64,000 nucleotides of DNA, from assembly GCA_007922305.1 (NCBI GenBank), contig ML677472.1, forward strand, positions 1,059,814-1,123,813. Direction: 5' to 3'. Below the pieces are notes generated by a model. It worked only from the letters and a program-made list of their open reading frames with translations. It made no database searches and was not told where the DNA came from. This DNA is from Dermatemys mawii. Taxonomy: Eukaryota > Chordata > Testudines > Dermatemydidae. Of this stretch, positions 1 to 11,299 are shown piece after piece. Positions within the stretch are counted from its first letter, which is position 1, and each line of letters starts with the position of its first letter. Both the position numbers and the translations under genes were made by a program.

Positions 1-266
1 ATCCAGGAAAATCCGTGAGAATGTTTTTGCTCCATCCTGCATTGAGAGCTTAACCCAGAATTCCAATGGGCGGTAGAGACTGCGGGAACTGTGGGATAGC
101 TACCTACAGTGCTCCCAGAGTTGGTGCTAGCCTCGGTACTGTGGACTCACTCCGCCGACTTAACGCATTTATTTATTTATTTATTATAAATACAATCTAC
201 TATAAAATCTCTTCTGAAAAATCAACTTATATAAATTCAATATAATTTCATACTGTAGACATACCT
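1..266 (-). mobile_element. Terminal part of a PIF/Harbinger element, cut by the window edge
   Basis: On the minus strand this stretch begins near 266 with AAGGTATGTCTACAGTATGA and continues into a sequence matching the outer end of the Harbinger copy at 17.4-19.0 kb. Both share a terminal GGTATGTCT-like motif, a block around GTTGATTTTT, and a GTGGGATAGCTACC(T/C)ACAGTG-type block. A TTTA microsatellite sits inside at about 169-186. The transposase part, if present, lies left of base 1. The family match rests on similarity within this window. Confidence 0.55.
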
Positions 267-1736
267 TAGTGGCAAGCTGGGCTCTGTTCTCCTCCTACAT
301 CATCACAAGTAAACAAGGTTACGTAGGCCAAATTAGTCCTCTGTTGACTCTTGTGCAACCTCATTGCCTTCACGTGATGCCTTTGTAGCTCCTGTTCAGT
401 CTCTTTTCTCCTCAGTGGGTTTGCACAGGGGCATTGATCGGCATTTGGTAAACAATTCTGTTGATGAGGCCCAAAATGGAAAAGTACCTGGCTTGTACTC
501 TCAGAGCTCTGCTATCTCCGCAGGGCTAAAATGTAGAAAAGACCTGTAAAAACTTATTTTTGTCATTAAAGACCTGAATTAGGACTCTAAATAGACACAG
601 GGGTTGAAATTCATCTTTGTTAGGAAGGTAAGCACAAAGTATGAATGTACTACTTCAGTTTCACTAAATCCCTCTTTTGAGGACAATAGTGCTTGTGCTG
701 ATCCTCTGCAGAGGAGTAAATAACTATCAGGGAACAAACCTTTGGAGTCAAAAGGTGCCATTTTTACACTCACTCTTCAAAGCAGCACAGGATTATAAGT
801 GAATAGACAATGTAATTCAATCAATTTTACTTTATATATGTTTGAACTATCCAGGGCCCAATACTAACAAAAGATTATAACACATGGGATCAAACCCCAG
901 TAAACCTGAATCTGAAGATAAATGCTACAGACCTGATATTTGATCATGAATATTGCAACTGAAATAAATGCAGTTCTACCAATATAAGTGAGAAGAAAAT
1001 CAGGGCCATTTTTAATACAAGAATATTTCCAGCAATGGCTGAAATGTAGCACTGAGATGATTGTCTCCATTAGTTACTCTTCAAAAAGAGAATATTCTGT
1101 TTCTGGTGCCATTGTAGTCAAAGCAACATACATTTCCTCAGTCACTGAAAGAGTATCTTATCTTATAAATTTAACTTTTTTCTATTCATGAATCACTCAA
1201 AGACTGATCTGAATTTCCCCATCTGTATTTATTGTTTGCCTAATAGTTTACGAAGAGAAATGAATGAATTTCATTATTCAGGAGGTGTGATTGGTCAGCT
1301 AAGTTACATTATAGTGTTTTGGCTCCCTGATGGACACTTTAGAAACAGAAGATTATTTGTAAAGAATTAATAACATGACCCCACCAGTAGCAGTGAAAGG
1401 AAATCACTATGTTTATTAACAAATCAGTTATTTTATTATTTGACCAGCTTTAATCACAAAACACCTAAAAATGTGATAGGTACACACTCTATACATCACT
1501 TCCAGCTCTTAATTACATTTACAATCAGGACCAAGAGACACTAAAATTGTACTTCACACTAAGCCAAATAAGAAAAAAGACAGCATCAGGCCTATTGTAT
1601 GACCAGGTGAAAGATTACAGCAAACTAGATTGCTAGCGGACCCAATTCAGATGACCTTATTAGAGTCAAATGAACAAAACACAGGCAGACTTACCAAATA
1701 TAGTATCAGTGATTACAGATTGGAAATAGGAACTGA
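267..1736. other. No recognised gene or repeat
   Basis: AT-rich sequence with only short, non-conserved reading frames. No splice-flanked coding segment or known repeat family was recognised. Confidence 0.5.
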
Positions 1737-1850
1737 GGGTATGTCTACACGTACCATTTAAAGCACAAAAGTCCCTTTTTTGTGCTAAAACTGCGAGAGC
1801 GTCTTTTTGCAATCAAAGCTTTTTTATCTTAAGTAAAGTTTAGCTTTCTA
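1737..1850 (+). mobile_element. Possible Harbinger-type MITE end
   Basis: It starts GAGGGTATGTCTACACGTAC, resembling the terminus of the Harbinger copies in this window. No matching opposite end was found, so it may be a truncated non-autonomous element. The right border is a guess. Confidence 0.3.
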
Positions 1851-2127
1851 AAAGGACTGAATTATTTTTCTCTACTATGAATGTCAGCTGGTGAGTGCCC
1901 CCTGGTTCCCTTCATTGTCACATATTTCCTTCTGGAGGAGCTTCCTCAGGTTTCTCTATGTGGCACAGCCAGCCACACCAGGCTCCCTACCAGTGCTAAG
2001 AATCTAGTAACAGGCAAGAGGAAATGCAAATTCTCATTGATTAATAGAAATTTGATATAATTGGCATTGCTGAAACCTGTTGGTACAAATCACATGATTA
2101 AAATATTAAAATCACTGGTTACAACTA

Positions 2128-2923
2128 GGGTTGCCAGCTTTCCAATCACACAAAACCGAACACTATAGCCCTGCCCTTTCTCCTACGCCTCACTCCCTGC
2201 ACTGCCCCTTCCCCAAGGCCCTACTCCAAGGCTCACTACATTCCCCCTCCCTTGGTGGCTCACTCTCCCCCATCCTCACTCACTTTCACTGGGCTGGGGC
2301 AGGGGTTTGGGGTGTGTGAGGAGATGAAGACTATAATTGGGGGTGTGGCCTTTAAGAAGGGGCCAGAAATGAGGGGGCTCCAAGCTAGGGCAAGAGGTTC
2401 AGGTGCATGAGGGGGGTGAGGGCTCTGTTTGGGGGTGCAGGCTCTGGGATGAAGCTGGGGATGAGGGTTTAGGGTGCAGAAGGGGGCCATAGGTTTGTGG
2501 GGGCACAGGGCTGAGGCAGGGGGTTGGGGTCCAAGTTTGGGGCACAGGCTTATCTCTGGCAGCTCCCACTCAGCAACGCAGTGGGGGGCTAAGGCAGGCT
2601 TCCTGCCTGTCCTGGCTCCATGCTGTGCCCCAGAAGTGGCCAGCAGGCTGGCTCCTAGGCAAAGGCGCAGCTGGCTCTTGCCCACAGGTTCCCAGCCAAT
2701 GGGAGTGAGGAGCTGGTGCTTGGGTGGCACCCCTGTCTAGGCGCCAAACCTGCTGGCTCCTTCCAGGACGCAGCATAGAGCCAGGGCAGGTAGGACTAGC
2801 CTTCCTTAGCGCCACAGCACTGCCGACCAGACTTTTAACAGCCCAGTTGGCAGTGCTGACTGGAGCTGCCAGGGTCTCTTTTTGACCGAGTGTTCTGGTC
2901 GAAAACCAGACACCTGGTCACCC
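2128..2923. mobile_element. DNA transposon with GGGT..CCAG terminal inverted repeats and TA flanks
   Basis: The element starts GGGTTGCCAGCTTTCC and ends ACACCTGGTCACCC, so the ends are imperfect inverted repeats. TA lies directly outside each end (2126-2127, 2924-2925), consistent with TA target duplication as in Tc1/mariner-type elements. The interior is G-rich with short direct repeats, and open frames there are compositional. A related copy without a clear right end starts at 22525, and shorter elements with similar ends lie at 29571, 36648, 51174 and 54263. No transposase is visible. Confidence 0.6.
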
Positions 2924-4028
2924 TAGTTACAACTGTAGTGCATTGAAAAGTGAATTGAAATTGTAAGCTATCAATTTAAATGCTCAGGGTTTTTCCTGGA
3001 CCTTCCTGTGGGCCCTGTAAGGAAGTGTGTTGCCAATTTAGCTACTTTGTTACTAGGTTTAGTGACTTTTTGGTTTCCCTAGTGAAAAAATAAGTGTCAA
3101 AGTGACCAGTGACAAATCCAGCCACTTTCATGGCAAATTACAATGACATTCAGAGAAAGAAGTCGCCAATATGTATAATCACAAAATCATTCAGAAGCAG
3201 CTCAATGGTGTTAATAAAATCAATTCCATGCTCTTCTTACTACATTCTTTTGCACACAGGTCAATGTCATTACATCTCAACTGAGCTTGTCCTCGGAAGG
3301 AATCACATTTCAGGGCTTTTTGGGCTAAAATCACTATAATCTGCAGGTGAGGAAAAGTAGTTTGTGGAGGTTAATTAAACACTTTGCTAAAACAAGACGC
3401 GCTTTGGAGAGAGCAGCACATTAGCCAGGCAAGGAAAGATGGCCTATGAAGTAGGCAGGGTGGGAGAGGCAAGTTAGCCAGTGAGGAGAGCTGCACAGAT
3501 GGAAGGTGGTGTGAGATGAGACAGGGCCATGTTCAGGGGCAGGGGCACCATGCTTCCAGGGATGAAGTCCTTACTACAGGATCAAAGGTGGCGTTAGCTT
3601 GATTTTGGCCCCCCTTTATTCCTTCCCCTGGGGTTAGCTTCCCACCTGTTTTCAGAAATCAAACCCTGGGGGGAAGGGTCTGGCTAGCAGATTTTTGTTT
3701 TTAAATCTACTTTCTTGGCTCCCTGCAGCAGGTGAGGTGAATGCCCTCTTCCCCCTGACTCTGGGCTCTCCCTTTCACTAACCCATTGGCTCAAATCTAG
3801 GCTGGCAAGAGCTGCAGCGTACAGAGCACCCTCCCCAATAAGCAGAGGGCTGAAGTTTTCTTCTCAATGAGCAGAGGCAACCTTCCTGATGATGACAGTG
3901 TATTGTTGTAGGTGCTTCTGGTGTGCAATAGAATGTAGTAAGAAGGGCATGGAATGAATTTTATTCACACTATTGAGCTGTTTCTGAATGATTTTGTTAC
4001 TATTGCCTGGGTGCGTGCGTGTGTGTGT
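2924..4028. other. No recognised gene; short GT-rich tract at its end
   Basis: No conserved reading frame or defined repeat was recognised. A short GTGCGTGCGTGTGTGTGT tract lies at about 4010-4027, just before the hAT-derived element. Confidence 0.45.
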
Positions 4029-4424
4029 ATTAGGGCTGTCAATTAATTGCAATTAACTCATGATTAACTCAAAAAATTAATTGTGATTAATGAATCACAT
4101 TGTTAAAACAATAAAATACCAATTGAAATTTACTAAATATTTTTTGATGTTTTCCTACATTTTCAAATATATTGATTTCAATTACAACTCAGAATACAAA
4201 GTGTACACTGCTCACTTTATATTATTATTTTTATTACAAATATTTGCTCTGGAAAAAATGATAAAAAATAGTATTTTTCAGTTCACCTCATACAAGTATG
4301 GTAGTGCAATCTCTTTGTCATGAGAGTGCAACTTTAAAATGTAGATTTTTTGTTATATGACTGCACTCAAAAATAAAACAATGTAAAACTTTAGAGCCTA
4401 CAAGTTCACTCATATCACTCAGTC

Positions 4425-4658
4425 CTACTTCTTGTTTAGCCAATTGTTAAAACAAACAAGTTTGTTTACATTTATGGGAGATAATGCTGCCCGCTTCTTA
4501 TTTACAATGTCACCTGAAAATGAGAACAGGCATTTGTGTGGCTCTTTTGTAATCAGCATTGCAAGGTATGTATGTGCCAGATATGCTAAACATTCGTATG
4601 GCCCTTCATGCTTTGGCCACCATTTCAAAGGACATGCTTTTGTACTGATCACTCTCAT
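4425..4658 (-). pseudogene. hAT transposase C-terminus (hATC domain), inverted-arm copy
   Basis: A 77-codon open frame reads through the conserved end of ZBED-like hAT transposases, including CPLKWWPKHEG near the start and GDIVNKKRAALSP followed by VNKLVC and a terminal LNKK. It is only the dimerisation region, with no catalytic domain. It lies in the inverted left arm and has no gene context, so it is a transposon relic. Confidence 0.65.
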
Positions 4659-4675
4659 TAAAAAAAAAAGGGTTA

Positions 4676-5089
4676 ATGAAATTTGTGACTGAACTCCTTG
4701 GGGGAGAACTGTATGTCTCCTTCTCTGTTTTATCTGCCTTTTGCCATATATTTCATGTTATAGCAATCTTGGATGATGACCCAGCACATGTTGTTCGTTT
4801 TAAGAACATTTTCACTGCAGGTTTGACAAAACGTAAAGAAAGTACCAATGTGAGATTTCTAAAGATAGCTACAGCACTGATCCAAGGTTTCAAAATGTGA
4901 AGTGCCTTCCAAAATCTCAGGGGAACGAGGTATGGAGCATGCTTTCAGAAGTCTTAAAAGAGCAACACTCTCAGGCAGAAACTACAGAACCCAAACCAAT
5001 AAAAAAGAAAATCAACCATCTGACTCAAATGATGAAAATGAACATGTGTCAGTCCACACTTCTTTGGATTGTTATCAAGCAGAACCCAT
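4676..5089 (+). pseudogene. hAT (ZBED-like) transposase fragment, internal part
   Basis: The plus frame resembles the region before the hATC domain: a stretch ending VRFKNIFTAGLTKRKEST, then LKIATALIQGFK where related proteins have a DPRFK-like motif, then WSMLSEVLKEQHS. A frame change occurs near 4897, and the 196-bp solo LTR at 5090 splits the rest. It continues after the LTR at 5286 with MDACPLEWWLKYEGTHESLA. Confidence 0.6.
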
Positions 5090-5285
5090 TGTGGTGTTTT
5101 AGATGCTGCTTGTAATTATTAGAACTGGGAGTCTGTAGGACAGGAAACAGGAAGGATGGGGGAGGAGTTGAGCCAAGTCTGAGTTAGAGCTACAGAGGGG
5201 TGCTGCAGCAGCTTTGTAAGAGGTTTCACTATTGTTAAATAAAGTCTGTTAAAGTTTGTTAATACCTTGCCTGCGTGATACAACA
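5090..5285 (+). mobile_element. Short solo LTR with 5-bp target duplication
   Basis: A 196-bp insertion interrupts the hAT coding remnant. It begins TGTGGTG and ends ATACAACA (TG...CA), and CCCAT flanks it on both sides (5085-5089 and 5286-5290). A polyadenylation signal AATAAA lies near 5240. A short TG...CA unit with a 5-bp duplication and AATAAA is characteristic of a solo LTR. The family is unknown. Confidence 0.75.
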
Positions 5286-5871
5286 CCCATCATCAGCATG
5301 GATGCATGTCCTCTGGAATGGTGGTTGAAGTACGAAGGGACACATGAATCTTTAGCGCATCTGGCATGTAAATATTTTGCGATGTGGCTACAACACTGCC
5401 ATGCTTGTTCTCATTTTCAGGTGACATTGTAAACAAGAAGTGGGCCGCATTATTTCCTCCAAATGTAAACAAACTTGTTTGTCAGAACAATTGGCTGAAC
5501 AAGAAATAGGACTGAATTGACTTGTAGGCTTTAAAGTTTTACCTTGTTTTATTTTTGAATGCAGTTATTTTGTATACATAATACTGCATTTGTAAGTTCA
5601 ATTTTCATGATAAAGAAATTGCACTACATTACTTGTATTAAGTGAATTGAAAAATACTATTTCTTTTGTTTTTTTACAAAAAAGCATAAAGTGAACACTA
5701 TTGTTTGTATTGTGTGCTATGATTGAAATCAATATATTTGAAAATGTAGAAAACATCCAAAAATATGCAAATAAATAGTATTCTGTTATTTTCTTAACAG
5801 TGCGATTGTGATTAATTTTTTATATTGAATAATTAATCACAATTATTATTTTTTATTTGATTGACAGCCCT

Positions 5872-6479
5872 AATATATAATTCTCTGTTGAATTCTCTGG
5901 AAAAAAATTTTCGTGACATTTTTGATTCCTTTTGAGTGCTTAAACAGCTACATCTAGTGACTTTTCAGGGTTTATCTGCCGACTTCTTGATACATGGAGC
6001 TGGCAGCACTGCTAAGAGCCAGTAAGGTAGGGTGAGTTGTGCCCCTCTGCCTTAGGGAGCAGCCTGCTTTGTCTCTCTCAGTTATGTGGTTCTTTTGTGT
6101 TATCATTCTGAATGTTAAGCAATAAAGTACTGTTACTTTGGAACCCTCTGGCAAGTGTATTTAATGTTTCTTTTTAACTTTGCTGTGTCCATGCTATGAA
6201 CATAACAACAACCTGTTCAGAAAAGACAGAATAGGTGAAAAAGGTGAGGAGTGACACTCTACATTAAAGACATTATCTGTTTTAGAGATACTGATAAGTC
6301 AGAGGTACAGTATCTCAAATGCACAGGGATCAATGTGTTAACAAGCAAGGGGTACTTTTGTAAATTATAGATAATTGTCTAACACAAAAAGTATTGCACC
6401 CAACATGAGGTAAATATTTTGGGCTTCATTATGATAGATAAAGATGAATTACTCACTGGACTGGAAGTTGGTGGTTGCC
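5872..6479. other. Unassigned sequence with an LTR-like AATAAA segment
   Basis: At 5975-6170 a segment contains AATAAAGTACTG (about 6121) and reads like the R/U5 end of an LTR, but no TG/CA ends or duplication could be paired. The remainder is unrecognised. Confidence 0.3.
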
Positions 6480-6965
6480 ATGGGGACTGGTGATCATGAC
6501 CTGATTACATTCAAAATGGGCACTGGTGCAATCACTGCTGTTCTGTTGTCCACAATTCAAAAAAAATGTTTGTAAATTGGAAAGGTTCAGAGAAGAGCTA
6601 CAAGAATGATTAAAGGATTAGAAAACCTGCCTTATAGTGATAAAGTCAAGGAGCTCAATCTTTTTGTTTTACAAAATGATTGTCAAGGGGTGACTTGATT
6701 ACAATCTATAAATACCTACGTGGAGAACAAATATTTAATAAAGAACTCTTCAACGAAGCAGAGAAAGATATAACCAGAGCCAATGCCTGAAAGTTGAAGC
6801 TAGACAAAGTAAGGCTGGAAATAAGATGTAAATTTTTTAACAGGGAATGTAATTAACCATTGAACAATTTACCAAGGGCTGTAGTGGATTCTCCATCACT
6901 AACAATTTTTAAATCAGGATTGGATTTTTTTAAAAAAAATCTGCTCTAGGACTTATTTTGGGGGA
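6480..6965 (+). mobile_element. CR1-type LINE fragment, 5' portion of an interrupted copy
   Basis: The sequence carries the usual C-terminal ORF2 remnant of CR1 elements (CAGAGAAGAGCTACAAGAAT, then GGGGTGACTTGATTACA). Its 3' end reappears at about 7652-7738, so the 686 bp between is a later insertion. Stops are frequent and the copy is dead. Confidence 0.7.
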
Positions 6966-7651
6966 AAATAAAGGAGTTCGCTCACTGCAGGGGGCACCTC
7001 CTTTTGGGTAAGTCTGGGAATAAGCATTCGCCCTGTCCAGCACTCCTTTTGCTGGTTGCTTGGGCTGTGGCCCTTCTCTCTTTGTGATTCAGAATGCTCC
7101 ATCTTCATGACTCAGCTGTCTGTCCAGGTCACTATGTAGTCCTCCTCTTCTGGAGTAACAAAGTCCCTCCAATCACTGTTTTCTGTTCCAAATCTCCAGG
7201 TCCTGTGCCACTTTCCCAGTGGCTGACTGGCGAACCCAGGCCTTTCCTCTACAGTGGGTTCTCACCCTAGACCCAGCAGCCAAGCTCTGCCATTTCCATT
7301 CCCTGCTGCTGTTTTCTTGGGCTTCTTCTTACCCAGCCTTTCTTCCCCGCAATTTTTCTGGGCTGACACTTCTTTCAGGGCTAGGATCCTAGGATTTATC
7401 CTCTCTTCTGGGTTTCCTCCTCACAACCTCTCTGTTCCCAGAGAGTGACTGCAGACTCCTTCTCTGCAGCCCTCTGCTGCTGTCAACTTCTTGCCTTTAT
7501 ACTAACCAGCCTGCTCCTGCCTAGCTGGGCTCCATTAAGCCTTGCTCCCTTCCAGGTGCAGCCTGTATGGGCCCCTCTAATAGCCCTGCTCTCTGGCTGT
7601 TCAAATTCGGTCTGCAGGTGTTAAACCTCTGAGTTCCATTCCTCATCATAG
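6966..7651 (-). mobile_element. LTR-like insertion inside a CR1 copy
   Basis: This block separates two halves of one CR1 3' end. Minus-strand composition and a TATA-like GTATAAAGG (complement near 7490) resemble the promoters of the LTR-like repeats at 28280-29023 and about 30707-31390. Ends and target duplication were not resolved. Confidence 0.35.
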
Positions 7652-7738
7652 GATGTTCTACAGTCTATGTAACACAGGAGGTCAGACTAAATTATCACAA
7701 TGGTCCCTTCTGGCCTTAGAATCTATGAATTTATGAAA
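7652..7738 (+). mobile_element. CR1 3' end (right half of the interrupted copy)
   Basis: It contains GGAGGTCAGACTAAATTATC, then CCTTCTGGCCTTAGAATCTA and TGAAT repeats, the typical CR1 3' terminus. It completes the copy starting near 6480. Confidence 0.75.
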
Positions 7739-7769
7739 AATAGAGGACAGTCCCAACCAGTATATATAT

Positions 7770-8715
7770 ATGTATTGATATGTATAATTACACTTGCTGC
7801 CTTCATGAACAAAACCGATTGTGAGGAAAAATTTAGAAAGAAAAATATGACTGAAAATTGGGAGCTTTTAAGAAGAGTTTTTTTAGCTGTCCAAAAAGAC
7901 ATGATTCCACAATCAAGGAAGAGGACAACTTTGGCTAAAAGCCCAGGTAGGTTCAGTGGTGAAGCAATGGCAGCATTTAGAAATGAAAGAACAAATATAT
8001 AACAAATGGAAAAGGAGAATTAGAAAGCAATCAGTATAAATTAGAAGCTATGAAATGGAGAAAATTTGTAAGGAAAGATAAAGACATCAGGAAAAAATCC
8101 ATGGCTGGCAGGGCTAAGGGTAACAAGAAGGAGTTTTTAAAGTACATTAGGAAACAAAGAACTCCTAGAAACCATAAAAATCAATCCATTACTATGCAGA
8201 CATGGTAAACATGTTAATAAAGATGCAGAAATGGCAGAAGTGTTCAATAAATATTTCTATTTTGTATTTGAAAAGAAGCAAGATGATGGACTTGCATCAC
8301 ATGGGAATGATGAAGTACTTTCCAGTCCATTATTAATTATGGAGGATGTTAAACATTTTTAAATCAACAAGCTCAGATAACTTGCACCCAAAAATCCTAA
8401 ATGAGTTGGCTGACAAGATCTCTGGCCTACTGATGTTCATTTTTAATACAGTTTGGAACATGGGAAAAATTTCAGAAAACTGGTTTTGCCGATATTCATA
8501 TAGAGCAAGCAAGATGACCCAAATAAGTTTAGGTTGGAGAAAATAGTGGGCAAAACTGAACAGGATTCAACTGATAAAAAGTTAAGGGACAGGAATATAA
8601 TTAAGGCCTGTCAACATGGTTTGATGTAAAATAAGTATTGTCAAACAAATCTCATTTCATTTTTTGATGAGATTGCAAGTTGCATTGATAAAGGTAACTG
8701 CATAGGTGTAATATA
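7770..8715 (+). mobile_element. CR1-type LINE internal fragment (endonuclease-RT linker)
   Basis: Plus-strand frames give peptides seen between endonuclease and reverse transcriptase of CR1 LINEs, for example LLRRVFLAVQKDMIPQSRKR at about 7855-7915 and SSDNLHPKILNELADKISG at about 8373-8430. Stops and frameshifts separate them. The copy ends where the opposite-strand CR1 begins at about 8724. Confidence 0.7.
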
Positions 8716-9057
8716 CTTAGGGCTTAGAATCATAGAATATCAGGGTTGAAAGGGGCTTTGTCAAGCCTCATCTTAAAAATCTCTAAGGAAGGAGATTCCA
8801 TCATCTCCCTAGGTAACCCATTCCAGTGCTTCACTACCCTCCTAGTGAAAAAGTTTTTTCTAATATCCAACATAAACCGTCCCCACTGCAACTTGAGACC
8901 ATTACTCTGTGTTCTGTCATCTGTTACCACTGAGAACAGTCTAAATCCATCCTCTTTGGAACCCCACTTCAGGTAGTTGAAAGCAGCTATCAAATCCCCC
9001 CTCATTCTTCTCTTCTGCAGACTAAACAATCCCAGTTCCCTCAGCCTCTTCTCATAC

Positions 9058-9164
9058 CCTCATAGAATTTAAGGTCAGCAGGGACCATGATGATCATCTA
9101 GTCTGACCTCCTGCACAATGCAGACCACAGAATCTCACCCATCCACTCCTGCAGTAAACCACAT
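9058..9164 (+). mobile_element. CR1-like 3' end fragment nested in the minus-strand CR1
   Basis: CATAGAATTTAAGGTCAGCA followed by GGGACCATGATGATCATCTA and CTGACCTCC is a different CR1-type 3' tail, in plus orientation. It interrupts the otherwise continuous minus-strand CR1. Confidence 0.5.
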
Positions 9165-9359
9165 CCTTCTTGTAGTGTGGGCCCCAAAGTTGGACACAAT
9201 ACCTCAGATGAGGCCTCACCATTGCCAAATTGAGGGGAATTATCATGTCCCTTGATCTGCTGACAATGCCTCTACTTATACAATCCAAAATGCCATTAGC
9301 CTTCTTGGCAACAAGGACACACTGTTGACTCATATCCAGCTTCCCATCCACTGTAACCT

Positions 9360-9758
9360 TTAGGTCCTTTCTGCAGAACACCTCTCTAGCCATTCGGTCC
9401 CTGGTCTGTAGCAGTGCATGGGATTCTTCCATCCTAAGTGCAGGACTCTGCACTTGTCCTTGCTGAACCTCATCAGATTTCTTTTGGCCAAATCCTCTAA
9501 TTTGTCTAAGTCCCTCTGTATACTAACTCTACCCTCCAGCGTATCTACCACTCCTTCCAGTTTAGTGTCATCTGCAAACATGCTGAGGGTGCAGTCCACA
9601 CCATCCTCCAGATCATTAATAAATATATTGAAGAAAACTGGCCCCAGGACTGACCCTGGAGGCACTCCACTTGATACCGGCTGCCAACTAGATATTGAGC
9701 CATTGATTACTACCCCTTGAGCCCGACGAGCTAGCCAAATTTCTATCTTATAGTCCAT
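9360..9758 (-). pseudogene. CR1 reverse transcriptase fragment
   Basis: The 132-codon frame holds the central RT motifs: [20 protein letters not shown] around residues 30-50, then the catalytic FADDTKL (D-D pair of the palm) around residues 80-86, and [13 protein letters not shown] further on. The reading frame is broken on both sides by shifts, so no full enzyme is made. Confidence 0.85.
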
Positions 9759-11299
9759 TCATCCAGCTTCTGTAGTCCATACTTCTTTAACTTACTGGCA
9801 AGAATACTGTGGGAGACTGTAACAAAAGCTTTGTTAAAGTCAAGGAATTACACATCAACTGTTTTCCCCTCATCCACAGAACCAGTTATCTTGTCATGGA
9901 ACTATGCTGACTGTCCCTTATCACTTTCCTCTCCTTTAAATGCTTCAGAATTGATTTCTTGAGAACCTGCTCCATGATTTTTCCAATCACATCCACCAAC
10001 TCCTTTAGTACCCTTGGATGCAGTGCATCCATCCCCATGGACTTGTGCTCATCCAGCTTTTCTAAATAGTCCTGAACCACTTCTTTCTCCACAGATGGCT
10101 GGTCACCTCCTCCCCATACTGTGCTGCCCAGTGCAGTAATCTGGGAGCTGACCTTGTTTGTGAGAGAGGCAAAAAAATCATTGAGTACATTAGCTTTTTC
10201 CACATCATCTGTCATTTAGTTTCCTCACTCATTCAGTAAGTGGGGGAGGCACACTTTCCTTGACTTTCTTCTTGTTGCTAACGTGCCTGAAGAAATATTT
10301 ATTGTTACTCTCAACATCTCTTGCTAGCTGTAACTCCAAATGTGACTTTCACCCCTGCATACCTGAGCGATTTTTTATACTCCTCCCTGGTCATTTGTCC
10401 AATCTTCCACTTCTTGTGAGCTTCTTTTTTTGTTTTTAAGATCAGCAAGGATTTCACTGTTAAGCCAAGCTGATCACCTGCCATATTTACTATTCTTTCT
10501 ACACATCAGGATGGTTTGTTCCTGCAACCTCAATCAGGATTCTTTAAAATACAGCTAGCTCTCCTGGACTCCTGGACCTTGCCCATTAGTCCCCTGAGGG
10601 AGTCAAAGTCTGCTTTTCTGAAGTCTAGGGTCTGTATTCTCCTGGTCTCCTTTCTTCTGTGTGTCAGGATCCTGAACTCGACCATCTCATGGTCACTGCC
10701 TCCCAGGTTCCCATCCAGTTTTGCTTCCCTTACTATTTCTTCCCTGTTTGTGAGCTTGTCTATATATATATTGGACAATAGGTATTGCTGAATAGCTATT
10801 CCTCAATAGTTTGCTGTGTGAACACACTTACCATGCATTAAGTCTGCTTTTGTGTGGTTTAGCTTAATCCACTTTGGAACTGGATCCATCTTAGCAGTGG
10901 ATAAACCTAAACAATAAATAGACACTTTTAGTGGGCCTTGGCTACACTTGCAGGTATAGAGAGCTTTGGATTAAACCAGCCTACAGAGAGAGAATTCGGG
11001 AAAGCACCAAAGTATGTCCACACTGACAGCTGCAAGCACACTGGCGTGGCCACATTTGCTGCACTTGAAGCGGCATTGGGAGCAGTGCTTTATGGGCAGC
11101 TATCCCACAAAGCACCTCTTCCTATTCTGGCACTGTGGCTTGTGGGAAGGGGGCATTCTGGGCATTCTGGATCTTGTCATAACATTCTGTGATACATCGC
11201 TTTGCATCCCAGAAATCCCTGTGCTTCAGTTCAGATTTGGCATCATCTTTCAATGGTTTTTGTGCAGTGAGCTTTGTCTTCCCTTTCGGTCTGCAGGAA

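Larger units (their letters stand above)
4029..5872 (+). mobile_element. Rearranged hAT (ZBED-type) element with about 600-bp inverted arms
   Basis: The outer ends are TTAGGGCTGTCAATTAATTG at the left and its imperfect reverse complement at the right (TTGACAGCCCTAA). The plus strand from about 4676 to 5090 and from 5286 on resembles the C-terminal third of a BED-zinc-finger hAT transposase: a run ending TKRKESTNVRFLKIATAL, then KCLPKSQGNEVWSMLSEV, then MDACPLEWWLKYEG. The last ~250 coding bases plus the 3' end appear again, inverted, in the left arm, where minus-strand 4425-4658 reads GDIVNKKRAALSP...VNKLVC...WLNKK, a typical hATC dimerisation-domain ending. The left arm is therefore a reverse copy of the right arm. 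Stops, frameshifts and the missing BED and catalytic regions make it non-coding. No clear 8-bp target duplication was found. Confidence 0.7.
8724..10790 (-). mobile_element. CR1 LINE, long minus-strand copy (degenerate)
   Basis: This is the longest LINE in the window. The 3' end lies at 8724 (complement of TAGAATCATAGAAT). Going up in coordinates: the ORF2 C-terminus ([15 protein letters not shown], 8730-9029), the reverse transcriptase with the FADDTKL catalytic motif (9360-9758), and the end of the endonuclease domain ([12 protein letters not shown], 10530-10778). CR1 elements replicate by target-primed reverse transcription using these two activities. Frameshifts and internal deletions make the copy inactive. 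A piece of another CR1 3' end sits inside at about 9058-9164. Confidence 0.88.

Noticed and set aside
4432..4692. Plus-strand frame of 86 codons
   Set aside because: It is the antisense of the hATC-coding inverted arm; the minus frame carries the conserved residues.
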